Origin: Tengunoibacter tsumagoiensis
GTDB lineage: Bacteria > Chloroflexota > Ktedonobacteria > Ktedonobacterales > Ktedonobacteraceae
Direction: 5' to 3'
NCBI RefSeq assembly: GCF_003967535.1
Contig: NZ_BIFR01000001.1
Location: 4,835,001-4,899,000 of the forward strand
Length of the DNA: 64,000 nucleotides
This document shows, in pieces, positions 39,748-48,848 of the stretch (the stretch's first letter is position 1; every line of letters starts with the position of its first letter). The notes under the pieces were generated by a model. The model searched no databases and was not told where the DNA came from. It was given only the letters and a program-made list of their open reading frames with translations. The position numbers were made by a program, and so were the translations under genes.

Positions 39748-40387
39748 GCAGACCAATCCAACGCTTATAGAGGAAATAGCCCTGTTTGAACAGGGCTATT
39801 CCTTTATCGCCGGGATCGATGAGGCAGGGCGAGGCTGCCTGGCCGGTCCGGTGGTTGCGGCGGCTGTGATCCTCCCACTAGAGGATGAGACGCCCAATCG
39901 TCTGGTTGGCGTCAATGACTCTAAACAACTGACGTTTCAGACCCGCGAACGGCTCTTTGATGTCATTATGCAGGAGGCCCTTGCGGTTGGCGTTGGAATT
40001 GGTTCGCCCGAACTTATTGACTCTCGCAATATTTTGCAAGCGACAAAAATTGCTATGGGAGAGGCCGTTGCTCAATTAACGCCTGCCCCACAGGCTCTGT
40101 TGCTTGACGCTATTCTCCTACCTAAAATCGCGCTTCCCCAACGCTCAATTATCAAAGGCGATGCCCGCTGTCTCTCTATTGCTGCCGCTTCGATCATTGC
40201 CAAGGTGACCCGCGATCGTCTCATGCTTAAGCTTCACGAAGAGTATCCCGCCTATGGCTTTGATCAGCATAAGGGCTATGGCACACCTGCACATCTAGAG
40301 GCTCTACAGACCCATGGAGCAACTCCCCACCATCGTTACAGCTTTGCTCCTGTGCGCGCTCTCAATGGTCTCTTCAGCGATCTCTAA
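39731..40387 (+). CDS. rnhB: Ribonuclease HII
   Basis: 218 residues. [15 protein letters not shown] carries the first catalytic Asp-Glu, DSKQL and the ALLLDAI Asp follow, and [21 protein letters not shown] and the [13 protein letters not shown] end are diagnostic. It cleaves RNA of RNA-DNA hybrids and at single misincorporated ribonucleotides. The order rplS-rnhB is common. Confidence 0.96.
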   Translation: MQPTHKQTNPTLIEEIALFEQGYSFIAGIDEAGRGCLAGPVVAAAVILPLEDETPNRLVGVNDSKQLTFQTRERLFDVIMQEALAVGVGIGSPELIDSRNILQATKIAMGEAVAQLTPAPQALLLDAILLPKIALPQRSIIKGDARCLSIAAASIIAKVTRDRLMLKLHEEYPAYGFDQHKGYGTPAHLEALQTHGATPHHRYSFAPVRALNGLFSDL

Positions 40388-40441
40388 GGGCTTCAATAGC
40401 TCATCAGCAACTAGTCAATTTAAGAGAGGATACACACGACA

Positions 40442-40864
40442 ATGCCTACCTTTTCTACTATGTTCCAGTCCCTTCTCGCTGCCGAGTACCTGAACCTTAC
40501 GACTTTTCGCAAGGACGGACGGGCTGTTCCCACTCCTGTCTGGTTCGCTGAAGCGAATGGGGTGCTCTATGTGGAGACGGGGAAAGAGTATGGCAAGGTC
40601 AAGCGCATTCGACATACGGCTCGCGTGACTCTGGCCCCCTGTACGGTCCGCGGTAAAGTCACCGGCCCATTGTTTAGTGGCGAAGCTCGCCTGGTAACAA
40701 CTACTGCCGAGGTCTTTGTGGCTAAAGGGGCAATGCAGCGCAAATATGGCTGGAAACGCTCGCTCTATTATTTTGCCTCTGAGCTCTTTGCCATCTTCAG
40801 CCGCAAAGCCTCAGATGACTTTGCCTATCTGGCGATTCATCCTTCTCTGTCGCAACAGGAATAA
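40442..40864 (+). CDS. PPOX-type flavin/F420-dependent oxidoreductase
   Basis: 140 residues. YLNLTTFRKDGRAVPTPVWFAEANGVLYVETG is the start of the split-barrel fold of the pyridoxamine-phosphate-oxidase family, and VKRIRHTARVTLAPCTVRGKVTG matches the PPOX class F420-dependent group. Cofactor (F420, FMN or heme) cannot be decided. Substrate unknown. Confidence 0.82.
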   Translation: MPTFSTMFQSLLAAEYLNLTTFRKDGRAVPTPVWFAEANGVLYVETGKEYGKVKRIRHTARVTLAPCTVRGKVTGPLFSGEARLVTTTAEVFVAKGAMQRKYGWKRSLYYFASELFAIFSRKASDDFAYLAIHPSLSQQE

Positions 40865-40922
40865 GGCAGAACGCTTATCAATCCTCTTTATTTGACCTGG
40901 AAAATTTCGGTCCGGTAAATGC

Positions 40923-40951
40923 TTGCCACATCCTCAGAGATCTGTTATAAT
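40923..40951 (+). promoter_or_regulatory. Promoter of the tRNA-Ser pair
   Basis: TTGCCA, 17 bp, TATAAT; start predicted one or two bases before the first tRNA. Confidence 0.85.
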
Positions 40952-40958
40952 GCGCAGC

Positions 40959-41043
40959 GGAGAGGTGTCAGAGTGGTCGAATGTGCCGCTCTCGAAAAGC
41001 GGTAGGGTGCAAGCCCTCGCGGGTTCGAATCCCGCCCTCTCCG
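40959..41043 (+). tRNA. tRNA-Ser (CGA)
   Basis: 85 nt. Acceptor GGAGAGG pairs with CCTCTCC, discriminator G. Anticodon stem CCGCT/AGCGG with loop CTCGAAA gives CGA. A long variable arm (TAGGGTGCAAGCCCTC) is typical of tRNA-Ser. T-loop GGTTCGAATCC. CCA is not encoded. Confidence 0.97.
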
Positions 41044-41047
41044 CTGT

Positions 41048-41136
41048 GGAGGAGTCTCATAGTGGTCTAGTGAGCACGACTGGAAATCGTGTAAGGTGAA
41101 TAGCCTTCGTGGGTTCAAATCCCACCTCCTCCGCCA
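41048..41136 (+). tRNA. tRNA-Ser (GGA)
   Basis: 86 nt plus encoded CCA (41134-41136). Acceptor GGAGGAG pairs with CTCCTCC, discriminator G. Anticodon stem CACGA/TCGTG with loop CTGGAAA gives GGA. Long variable arm, GGTTCAAATCC T-arm. Four bases after the previous tRNA, so co-transcribed. Confidence 0.97.
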
Positions 41137-41140
41137 TCAG

Positions 41141-41178
41141 CCCGTTTGCATAGGTAACTTGTGCAAGCGGGTATTTTT
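41141..41178 (+). terminator. Terminator of the tRNA-Ser pair
   Basis: CCCGTTTGCA paired with TGCAAGCGGG (one G-T pair), followed by TATTTTT. Confidence 0.85.
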
Positions 41179-41210
41179 CTGCTCTCTGCCAGACCCGCCA
41201 TAGAAAGAAG

Positions 41211-41249
41211 AAGGAGCTCTGGGATCGTATCTGAGACCCGAAGCTCCTT
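41211..41249 (-). terminator. Terminator of the GH38 operon
   Basis: AAGGAGCT pairs with AGCTCCTT and GGG with CCC inside; minus-strand CTTCTTTC follows. Confidence 0.65.
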
Positions 41250-41280
41250 TCTTGTCCTGTAAGGTGAATCGTTAATTCAG

Positions 41281-43713
41281 CTAGCGCCAACCATAGGCTT
41301 CGCTGGGTATCCCTGTCTGTATAATGGTCTCACTATCTGCGCTGTTGAGGGCTGAAGGGCTTACAAAACGGTAGCGCAGACGGAGATAACCACGCTGACT
41401 GGTTGCAAAATTGGTATGCCAGTAATGATTGACTGGCATAGAGGCCAGGAAACCATTCCAATCCCAGGGTTCAGTAGCTTCCCAACGCGCATAGTTGATC
41501 TCGTTGGGCATGACCAGGGGAGCGTCAAGCGGTAACCAGAACAATTGCTCTCCACTGGCGGCACTTATACGTGCTGCTTGCTGTATGGTGTAGTAGGTTG
41601 AGCAGGTACCGGGGAGCTGACCACCTTCGGCAAAACTGCCCGGTTGGAAAAAGCCTCCTCCTGTCTCTAACTCTAATTGACCACCTTGTGCCGCAAAAGG
41701 AAAAGCTACATAAGCTGCTTCTGGCTGGTCACTCCATGTCTTATACCAGTCCAGAACAAGCTCGACAACCGGGATAGCGTGATAGGCACGCCAGGAGATC
41801 TGCACTTTACCAATTCTTGTCTGCTTGCCAGTTAATTGAATCGTATCAAAGACTGAACCTGCACGATACTGAGGGCTTCCTATAATCTGCAAGGTGCTAT
41901 ATTCAAAGACCTGGCCTGGCTCAATACGGCGGCGTAAGCTGTCACTGGCAGTATCCAATGCCATAAAACGACCAGTATTCCCTACCATTTGTAAGCCTTG
42001 TGGATGAACAATGGCTTCCTGGACGAGCTGACCAAAGACATGTTGATGGTGGAGATCAACCCATTCTTTGCCATTGACTTGCTCTTTCAGGCTCAACAGG
42101 CCTCCACTTATTGGATCAACCCGTACATGCCAACCCCTGGTAGAAAGCTCGGTCCTTGCTTCACTCGCCACACTCTGAGTCTGCGCAGTCATTAGACTAA
42201 AACTACTGAAATCCCGCTCTTTTAGTGGCAACACCGCAATAAAACGCGACAGTTCCTGGCTATCTCGTTGAAAAGGATAACGCTCGCCATCCAGATCAGT
42301 CAGGATCTGCTGCTCTGGATTGAGCTGAAGATCATCGGCGGCAAAGTGAACGATACGCTTCCCATCCCCTGATCGTGACACACCTACATACAGTTGAGGC
42401 TGTTCATTTGACTCAGGAACGATCTGCCGTAGCGCACTTCCAACCGCTTCATCAAGATAGAATTCGGCGCGATGAAAGTTCAATTCTTTCGTTGATTGCA
42501 CAAATTCGTTGAAGCTTGAGCTGGGACGTGCAGTCGTTGACCAGGCGTTGAATGTATGCTCCAGAGCAAGCTGTTCCTGTTGTAGAGCCGTTGTAAGATA
42601 CTCAGCAGCTTTTTTGCTGTCTGCCTGGTCAACCAGTTTAACCACATCAGCACGTCTACGCTGTGTACGCCGGGCTTGAGCAATCCTTGTGGTCAGTGAT
42701 CCCAGACCATGAGCCCAGTGATCGGGCCACGCTACTTTATAGGTTGGCAGACTCTCTTGCTGCTTCTGTGCCAGGACCTCAAACCACTCCCCGAGAGTAG
42801 CGGTGCGAATCTGAATCTCTTCATGATCCTTATTCCATTGCTTGATAATCCTGCACCAGCGCTCGTCCGGTGGTGCATTGTCAACATAAAAACCACCAGT
42901 ACTCAGAAGAATGCTATCATAGGGATATCCTGCTTCAATGAGACGTTCTAAATAGCGGGGAACTTCAACTTTCGCGCTGGCATAGAGCTCTTCAGCAGTG
43001 ACCTGATCCGTTTCGGTAAAATACCCTGTCTTATCGGCAGCAAAGCCTTTGGAGCTTGATAGACCCAGCACATTTCCCTGGAGATAATGCTCACCTAACC
43101 AGTGGAGCACTTTTCCTCCCTGTGGCCCCTGCCACAAGAAAGCTTGAGGTATGCGAAAAGGTGTCTCCTGTTTAAGGTCCACTCCTTGCTCCAGGAGCCA
43201 GAAATAATGAACACTGCCACGCTTCCCTAAGGGATCAGTCGCTGAATCAATATGAATCTGGCTACAGAAATAAGGAATATTAGCCTCGGACAATACATCC
43301 GCTAATCCCCAGGGCCAGCCATTTATATCGCTGTGGAGAGCACAACGCAACGGCAACTTATGCTGCTTACAATAAGCCAGAACCCATTCCAGGCTCCGTC
43401 GATAGGCATCGGTATCAACCATATCGGTAAAGTGTAAGAATGAAGCCGTAATCTCAATCTGACCGTTCCGCACATAGTAGAGGAATTCTTCCTCACGCTC
43501 TGGACGGGCCTCCAGATAATGCCGCACCTGCCACGAAGTCTCGCATGTCCACTTGAAACGATGTGCGATAGGTTCGTGCTCACTTTTACGACAGAGCTCT
43601 AACACATGATCATAGTGATCTAGATACATGAGCATAATCTGCTCTTGAGAGTGTGTATATCCAATATCGGTATGCGCCGATTGCATGACATAAATAGTAA
43701 ATGGACGAACCAT
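41281..43713 (-). CDS. GH38-like alpha-mannosidase family protein
   Basis: 810 residues, no signal peptide, so cytoplasmic. VMQSAHTDIGYTH supplies the zinc ligands H14 and D16, and CALHSDINGWPWG holds D129, the position of the GH38 nucleophile. The C-terminal half is beta-rich. It is close to the DUF5054/GH38 group. It lies 95 bp after the ABC permease genes, so it probably hydrolyses the imported oligosaccharide. Specificity for mannose is by family only. Confidence 0.8.
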   Translation of the reverse strand: MVRPFTIYVMQSAHTDIGYTHSQEQIMLMYLDHYDHVLELCRKSEHEPIAHRFKWTCETSWQVRHYLEARPEREEEFLYYVRNGQIEITASFLHFTDMVDTDAYRRSLEWVLAYCKQHKLPLRCALHSDINGWPWGLADVLSEANIPYFCSQIHIDSATDPLGKRGSVHYFWLLEQGVDLKQETPFRIPQAFLWQGPQGGKVLHWLGEHYLQGNVLGLSSSKGFAADKTGYFTETDQVTAEELYASAKVEVPRYLERLIEAGYPYDSILLSTGGFYVDNAPPDERWCRIIKQWNKDHEEIQIRTATLGEWFEVLAQKQQESLPTYKVAWPDHWAHGLGSLTTRIAQARRTQRRRADVVKLVDQADSKKAAEYLTTALQQEQLALEHTFNAWSTTARPSSSFNEFVQSTKELNFHRAEFYLDEAVGSALRQIVPESNEQPQLYVGVSRSGDGKRIVHFAADDLQLNPEQQILTDLDGERYPFQRDSQELSRFIAVLPLKERDFSSFSLMTAQTQSVASEARTELSTRGWHVRVDPISGGLLSLKEQVNGKEWVDLHHQHVFGQLVQEAIVHPQGLQMVGNTGRFMALDTASDSLRRRIEPGQVFEYSTLQIIGSPQYRAGSVFDTIQLTGKQTRIGKVQISWRAYHAIPVVELVLDWYKTWSDQPEAAYVAFPFAAQGGQLELETGGGFFQPGSFAEGGQLPGTCSTYYTIQQAARISAASGEQLFWLPLDAPLVMPNEINYARWEATEPWDWNGFLASMPVNHYWHTNFATSQRGYLRLRYRFVSPSALNSADSETIIQTGIPSEAYGWR

Positions 43714-43808
43714 AGTAAGACTCCCATGAACCTTTCACAGTAGACTCTCAGAAATGGGTCCACCGCCTCGGATGAACGCCATTTTTTCACACAAAGAGAT
43801 TATTTCGC

Positions 43809-44711
43809 TTACCCTTTCAGCGCTCCAGAGGTTAAACCTTTGACGTAATAACGCTGTAGCAGCAGAAAGACAAGAATAATTGGCAGAGTGGTAATTAAAG
43901 ATCCAGCCATACGAACATTCCACTGCACCACCGTTTGCAGATCGAGGTCTTTAAGTTTTAAGGGCAAAGTGAACCAGTCATCATTATTAATGACAATAGA
44001 TGGCCAGATATAAGCATTCCACGTGGTGATAAAGTTCATAATGCTTACCGTTGCAATGACTGGTAAGGCCAGTGGTAAGAAGATGCGCATGTAGATGCCA
44101 AATTCACTACAACCATCCACGCGAGCAGCATCTCTCAACTCATCAGGTAACCCTGCAAAGAAGTTGCGAAACAGAAAAATAGCCAGTGGACCTGCACCAT
44201 TAATGACTGGAAAAATGACAGCCATATAGACGCTCGTCTGGGTTGACTCGCGACCAATTAAGCCGAAGGCACGCACCAACTGAGCCAGCGGTACAAGCAC
44301 AGTCACGCCAGGAACCAGAAGCAGAGCCACAAACGCCAGGAAGAAGAGATCACGACCCCAGAATGAGGTCTTGGCAAAGCCATACCCCGCCAAAGAATAG
44401 ACCAGGACGATGCCTATGATTGTCAGCACCGTTACGATCATACTATTTGTAAAATATTGCCAGAAATTGAGATCATTCCAGACATGAACAATGGTCTCCC
44501 AATGCCACTGCCTGGGAAGTAAAGAGGGATTACTCACTATCTCCTGATTTGACTTCAATGCAGATGAGACCATCCACAAAAAAGGATAAAGACAGAGAAT
44601 GGCATAGGCAGTAAGAAGAACATAAGAGAGTGTGAGCGGAATGCTCTGCTTTATCTTTCTCCGACTGGCAAGGCGACGCGCCTGCTGCTTTTGTATCAGT
44701 GGTTGTTGCAT
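43809..44711 (-). CDS. Sugar ABC transporter permease, MalG type
   Basis: 300 residues, six helices. The EAA loop DAARVDGCSEFGIYMRIFLPLALP contacts the ATPase. Partner of the permease at 44785. No ATP-binding subunit is nearby; a shared MsiK-like ATPase elsewhere is likely. Confidence 0.93.
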   Translation of the reverse strand: MQQPLIQKQQARRLASRRKIKQSIPLTLSYVLLTAYAILCLYPFLWMVSSALKSNQEIVSNPSLLPRQWHWETIVHVWNDLNFWQYFTNSMIVTVLTIIGIVLVYSLAGYGFAKTSFWGRDLFFLAFVALLLVPGVTVLVPLAQLVRAFGLIGRESTQTSVYMAVIFPVINGAGPLAIFLFRNFFAGLPDELRDAARVDGCSEFGIYMRIFLPLALPVIATVSIMNFITTWNAYIWPSIVINNDDWFTLPLKLKDLDLQTVVQWNVRMAGSLITTLPIILVFLLLQRYYVKGLTSGALKG

Positions 44712-44784
44712 ACTATCCTTCTTTCATAGGTCGCTCATGGGTCGCTGCTGTCAGAGGCACAGTCAGCTGCATAGTTTCTTTCAC

Positions 44785-45792
44785 TTAATCGTCGCTACGA
44801 AAAACGCGAAGATTAATCAAGGCGACAATAAAGACACCCACAAAGAGGATCCATGACATCGCGCTGGCTGTTCCCAATTCGCGCTGGGCTCCAAAGCCAA
44901 AGTTGAAGATCTGTAATCCGACAACCGAAGTATGGCCCGCAGGCCCACCATTAGTCATCAGATAAACCTGTTCATAGCTCTGTAAAACACTATTGATGCT
45001 CAGAATAATGATAATCACTGTCGTCGGCTTAAGGCGCGGCCAGATGATACTCCACAATACTTGAAAGGCATTGGCTCCATCGATGGTAGCAGCCTCAAAC
45101 AGTTCTTGACCGATACTCTGTAATCCAGTCAGATAGAGCAATGTTGCCAGTGGGACCGCGCCCCAGATCATCACAACTATCAGGGAGGGAAGCGCTCGGC
45201 CGGGATCACTCAACCAACCATTCTGCGCCTGCAACCAGCCCAGACCAATTGCCTTTAACACAGCATTGAGGAGACCATCAGAATTGTAAATAAAGGTCCA
45301 CACGTAGTAGATCGCAATACCTTGCACAACCATCGGCAGCATGATCACCATGCGATACAATGATTGGCCCCATAGGGCCCGATTTAACGCAATTGCAATT
45401 GGGAGCGCAACCACAATCGTTCCTAAGGTTACGACGATAGCCATAATAATATTATTCTGCAAGGCTTGCCAGAACTGCGAGGAGACTGTGGGGTCTTTGT
45501 ACAGAAACTCGGCATAATTTTCGAGGCCGACAAATTGACAGGCCGGAGGAGTACAACTGGGTGGGAGGATAGAGAAACCACTAAATCCATTCCACTGGAA
45601 GAAGCTCAAGACGATTGAATAGATAACTGTGTAGAGGCCAAAGATCAAAAAAATAAGCACTGCTGGAAGAATGAACAGAAAGCCACTGTTTGCTTTCAGA
45701 ACTTGCCACGCTGTCCGGCGATCTCTCCTCTTTGCTGAGCGCGGTTGGGTTCCGTCTCTTACCGCCGTTGGCTCGATTTGCATCTGTGCCAT
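44785..45792 (-). CDS. Sugar ABC transporter permease, MalF type
   Basis: 335 residues; helix near residue 35 (GFLFILPAVLIFLIFGLY), then five more. The EAA motif EAATIDGANAFQVLWSIIWPRLKP is present. Forms the membrane channel with the MalG-type subunit. 113 bp after the binding-protein gene. Confidence 0.93.
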   Translation of the reverse strand: MAQMQIEPTAVRDGTQPRSAKRRDRRTAWQVLKANSGFLFILPAVLIFLIFGLYTVIYSIVLSFFQWNGFSGFSILPPSCTPPACQFVGLENYAEFLYKDPTVSSQFWQALQNNIIMAIVVTLGTIVVALPIAIALNRALWGQSLYRMVIMLPMVVQGIAIYYVWTFIYNSDGLLNAVLKAIGLGWLQAQNGWLSDPGRALPSLIVVMIWGAVPLATLLYLTGLQSIGQELFEAATIDGANAFQVLWSIIWPRLKPTTVIIIILSINSVLQSYEQVYLMTNGGPAGHTSVVGLQIFNFGFGAQRELGTASAMSWILFVGVFIVALINLRVFRSDD

Positions 45793-45905
45793 ATTCCTGT
45801 TCCTTTACATACATCTTCGATAGATCGAAGGGGTGCACAAACGTTGCAGAGGCTTTCTGACCATCGCAGTAAAAAACCTTGATGGCCAGAAAGATTTCGA
45901 TCAAC

Positions 45906-47267
45906 TTATGCCCCACTATGAGCAGCCCAGGCTGCTTTATTGGCTGCATCCACTTTGGCAGCCAGTGCCGCAGGATTGGTCTCACCAGTAATAAACTGCT
46001 GTAAACCCAGATCCAATGCCTTCTCCGTATCCAACAAAGGAGCTACCTTGCTCTGAATAAAAGGTGAATCAGCGCTCAAGCCTTTAACCAGTCCTGGAAT
46101 CACTGGACCAACTTTATCAGGATCACTCGAGATCTTGCTAGCTGGCAGATCTCCAACCATCTTCGCAAACACTTCAGCCTGATCCTGAGAGGTGAGATAC
46201 TTTAAGAAGTCCAATGCCTCTTTCTGATGAGGGCTGTTCTTCGCCACACCAGCCTCAATCAGTGAATCAGCACTGATCGATAAGTGATCCAGAGCAGCAC
46301 CCTTCAATGCAGGCACTGGAAAGGTTACAATATCAGACTCTTTCATACCCTGAGATAACAGGAAGCTCAAAGTATAGGTACCACCAATGTCAAAGGCTGC
46401 TTTGCCCTGTGAGAAATCCTGGTCCGCCGGGTTGATGTCTTTCTGAAGCACATCTGCAGTCCACAACTTCTCGGTCGAAAGCTGATTGATCCAATTGAGA
46501 ACTTTCAATGAACAGGGATTAGCAAAACTGTCTTTTCCAGCATAGATGGCATCATAGGTCTGGACACCGCAGCTCGTCATCATCAATGGGCGATAAAGCC
46601 AGAATTCCATGACGTTCGGATTCTGTGCACCAGCAATCACACCAGCCTTCCCAGTCTTGGCCTTTACCGTCTCCATCATCGTCAGCCAATCTTCAGCTGT
46701 CTGAGGAGGAGTATCAATGCTCAGGCCTGCTTCTTTCAACAGGCTCTTGTTGGCGTAGATGTACATAGCCTGACCAGAAGCGTAAGGAACACTGAAAGCG
46801 CGTCCTGCTTGAACGTTTTTATACGTGCACTTAGGATCTTTCTGGCAGGTATCATACTGAGTCTGGGAAAAGACCGAACCCTTATCATATGTGCCTGGCA
46901 TAAATTGATTCTGCCAGCTACTGTCAACTTTGTCAGTAATGTCAGACAGGACACCACTACCAGCCAGATCCCATTGGGAACCTGTCCAATAGGAGATAAT
47001 ATCTGGAAGATCGCCTGACTGAGCCGCAGTTGAGATCTTGGTCCGATAGACATCATCAGGATTGTATGCATTCACTTTTACTTTAATGCCAGTTTTGGCT
47101 TCGTAATTCTTGGCAATCTGCTGCAATCCTGGAAGATGTGGCAGTTTCCAGGTCCACATGGTTAATGTGGTTGATGATGAACTGCCGCTCGTGCTGCCGC
47201 CGCATGCGGTTAAAATAATGGACATACTGACGATCACTAAGGCCAGTAGCCGCTTTGGAATAGACAT
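45906..47267 (-). CDS. Sugar ABC transporter substrate-binding lipoprotein
   Basis: 453 residues. The signal ends in the lipobox LTAC (Cys about residue 22), followed by a Gly/Ser/Thr linker and LTMWTWKLPHLPGLQQIAKNYEAKTGI, the start of a family 1 binding protein. AAAGGAG 7 nt before the ATG. First gene of the import operon, divergent from the GntR-LacI regulator. Confidence 0.94.
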   Translation of the reverse strand: MSIPKRLLALVIVSMSIILTACGGSTSGSSSSTTLTMWTWKLPHLPGLQQIAKNYEAKTGIKVKVNAYNPDDVYRTKISTAAQSGDLPDIISYWTGSQWDLAGSGVLSDITDKVDSSWQNQFMPGTYDKGSVFSQTQYDTCQKDPKCTYKNVQAGRAFSVPYASGQAMYIYANKSLLKEAGLSIDTPPQTAEDWLTMMETVKAKTGKAGVIAGAQNPNVMEFWLYRPLMMTSCGVQTYDAIYAGKDSFANPCSLKVLNWINQLSTEKLWTADVLQKDINPADQDFSQGKAAFDIGGTYTLSFLLSQGMKESDIVTFPVPALKGAALDHLSISADSLIEAGVAKNSPHQKEALDFLKYLTSQDQAEVFAKMVGDLPASKISSDPDKVGPVIPGLVKGLSADSPFIQSKVAPLLDTEKALDLGLQQFITGETNPAALAAKVDAANKAAWAAHSGA

Positions 47268-47409
47268 TGATGAACTCCTTTGGTGTCAAAGTCTACGGTA
47301 TAATTATGCTTACAAGCTCACCCGCATCATAGGTGATGCTCTCTTCGGGTACCCTGGCTTAAGGATAATCTACAACCCATCCTTTTGTCAATATTTGTTG
47401 GCATTAAAT

Positions 47410-47436
47410 TCATACAAATTTTGTCTATTTGTATGA
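47410..47436. promoter_or_regulatory. Inverted repeat between the ABC operon and its regulator
   Basis: TCATACAAAT and ATTTGTATGA, perfect 10-bp arms with a 7-base spacer, in the divergent region (arms 47410-47419 and 47427-47436). Likely operator of the divergent regulator. Confidence 0.6.
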
Positions 47437-47585
47437 TCCCACTAAAGATTGCTAGCCAAATTGGCACAAGTATGGTATTGTATACGAGAGATATCCTTTC
47501 TAAAAAATGGATTTTCTAGGCAGAAGCGGCAAGATATACAGCTGATTTGTTGTCTCTTTGTCGCCTACAAGGATGGTTTCTTTCT

Positions 47586-48749
47586 ATGCTGAAATTAAAC
47601 AAACAGGACAATGGCAAGGCTCTCCATATCCAACTCGCAGCCTATTTCCGCGAGCGTATTCTGGATGGACGCCTCCAGGCTGGTACACGCTTACCAACTG
47701 AACTCGAATTGGCTTCCGAACATCACATTAGCCGCGATACGGTTCGCCGCGCCCTCACTCAGCTAGTTGAAGAGGGGCTGCTTGAGCGCGTGCAAGGACG
47801 CGGCACTTTCGTACGGCAAGCACAAACCCGACAGGTGGCTGAAAGTGCTCCTGCATACATCGCCTCTGCTGAAAAACGGATCGGGGTGGTACTGACACGC
47901 CCGGCAGCCTCTGAATTAAATATGGAGATTCTGATTGGCGTCGAACAGAGCGCAAAATCTCATGGCTACCATGTAAGCTTCTCATACACTGATGAGGATC
48001 AAGAGCAGGAAACTCGCAATATTGCTCGCTTGAAGGCTGATCGCGTGCAGGGCTTCATTATTTTTCCGGTCAGCAATAGCACCTATGATCCTTCGATCTG
48101 GCAACTGCAGGCTGATAAAATTCCGTTTATTTTGCTGGATCGCACATTTCCTGGACTGGAGGCGGATTATGTTGGGTCCGATAACTTTGGGGGAGGGTTC
48201 CGAGCAACTGAACATCTGCTCATTCTTGGACATACACGCATCGGTTTTGTCAACTCTCATATCGAGACGCGCAGTACAACTTCGGTCTACGAACGCTGGA
48301 ATGGGTATAAAACGGCCCTCGAAAAATACTCTATCCCCTATGAGGAAGCACTGGCTATCCCAAATGTGATTATGTCAAAATCTGAGGCGCTACAGGCCTA
48401 TCGCAATTTTATTCTACAGCCAAATGCCCCAACCGCTATTTTCGCTGTTAATGATCTGGTGGCGATGGATATTATTCAGGTTGCTCGTAAACAGGGAATC
48501 CGCGTCCCTGAAGATCTGGCGATTGTTGGCTATGATGATCTAAGCCTGGCCGCACATGTCACACCTGCATTGACGACGATCAAAAATCCACTGTTCGATT
48601 TTGGTTTGTGGGCTGGCAATCTCCTGATCAGTCGCATTGAAGGCCAGCAGACTGGTCCAGCACGCAGGATTGAACTTCCCACAAGTTTGATTATTCGTGA
48701 ATCGTGCGGCGCTTCACTGCATATTAAACGCTCTCTCTCTGCCAGTTAA
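47586..48749 (+). CDS. GntR-type regulator with LacI-like sensor domain
   Basis: 387 residues from the ATG at 47586 (AAGGA upstream); a TTG start at 47547 has no ribosome site. GntR winged helix LPTELELASEHHISRDTVRRAL followed by EEGLLERVQGRGTFV, then a LacI-like sensor (IGVVLTRPAASELNMEILIG, TAIFAVNDLVAMDIIQ, IVGYDDLSLAAHVTPALTTI). Same architecture as the regulator at 907. Divergent from the sugar ABC operon, which it probably controls. Confidence 0.92.
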   Translation: MLKLNKQDNGKALHIQLAAYFRERILDGRLQAGTRLPTELELASEHHISRDTVRRALTQLVEEGLLERVQGRGTFVRQAQTRQVAESAPAYIASAEKRIGVVLTRPAASELNMEILIGVEQSAKSHGYHVSFSYTDEDQEQETRNIARLKADRVQGFIIFPVSNSTYDPSIWQLQADKIPFILLDRTFPGLEADYVGSDNFGGGFRATEHLLILGHTRIGFVNSHIETRSTTSVYERWNGYKTALEKYSIPYEEALAIPNVIMSKSEALQAYRNFILQPNAPTAIFAVNDLVAMDIIQVARKQGIRVPEDLAIVGYDDLSLAAHVTPALTTIKNPLFDFGLWAGNLLISRIEGQQTGPARRIELPTSLIIRESCGASLHIKRSLSAS

Positions 48750-48800
48750 TCAGGAGCAGATACTGTCATTCTTCTGCGGTTTTATCAGCATAGTCATGAA

Positions 48801-48836
48801 AGAGAGCTATGGTTCTTTCTCGCTCCATAGCTCTCT
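48801..48836. terminator. Terminator between convergent regulator and beta-helix genes
   Basis: Perfect 12-bp stem AGAGAGCTATGG with CCATAGCTCTCT around a 12-base loop; CTTC follows on the plus strand. Confidence 0.65.
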
Positions 48837-48848
48837 CTTCTACGCCAA

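Noticed and set aside
41057-41290. 77-codon frame antisense to tRNA-Ser, with the GFEPT-type peptide
   Set aside because: A well-known annotation artefact arising from the antisense strand of tRNA-Ser; it overlaps the tRNA completely and has no own signal.
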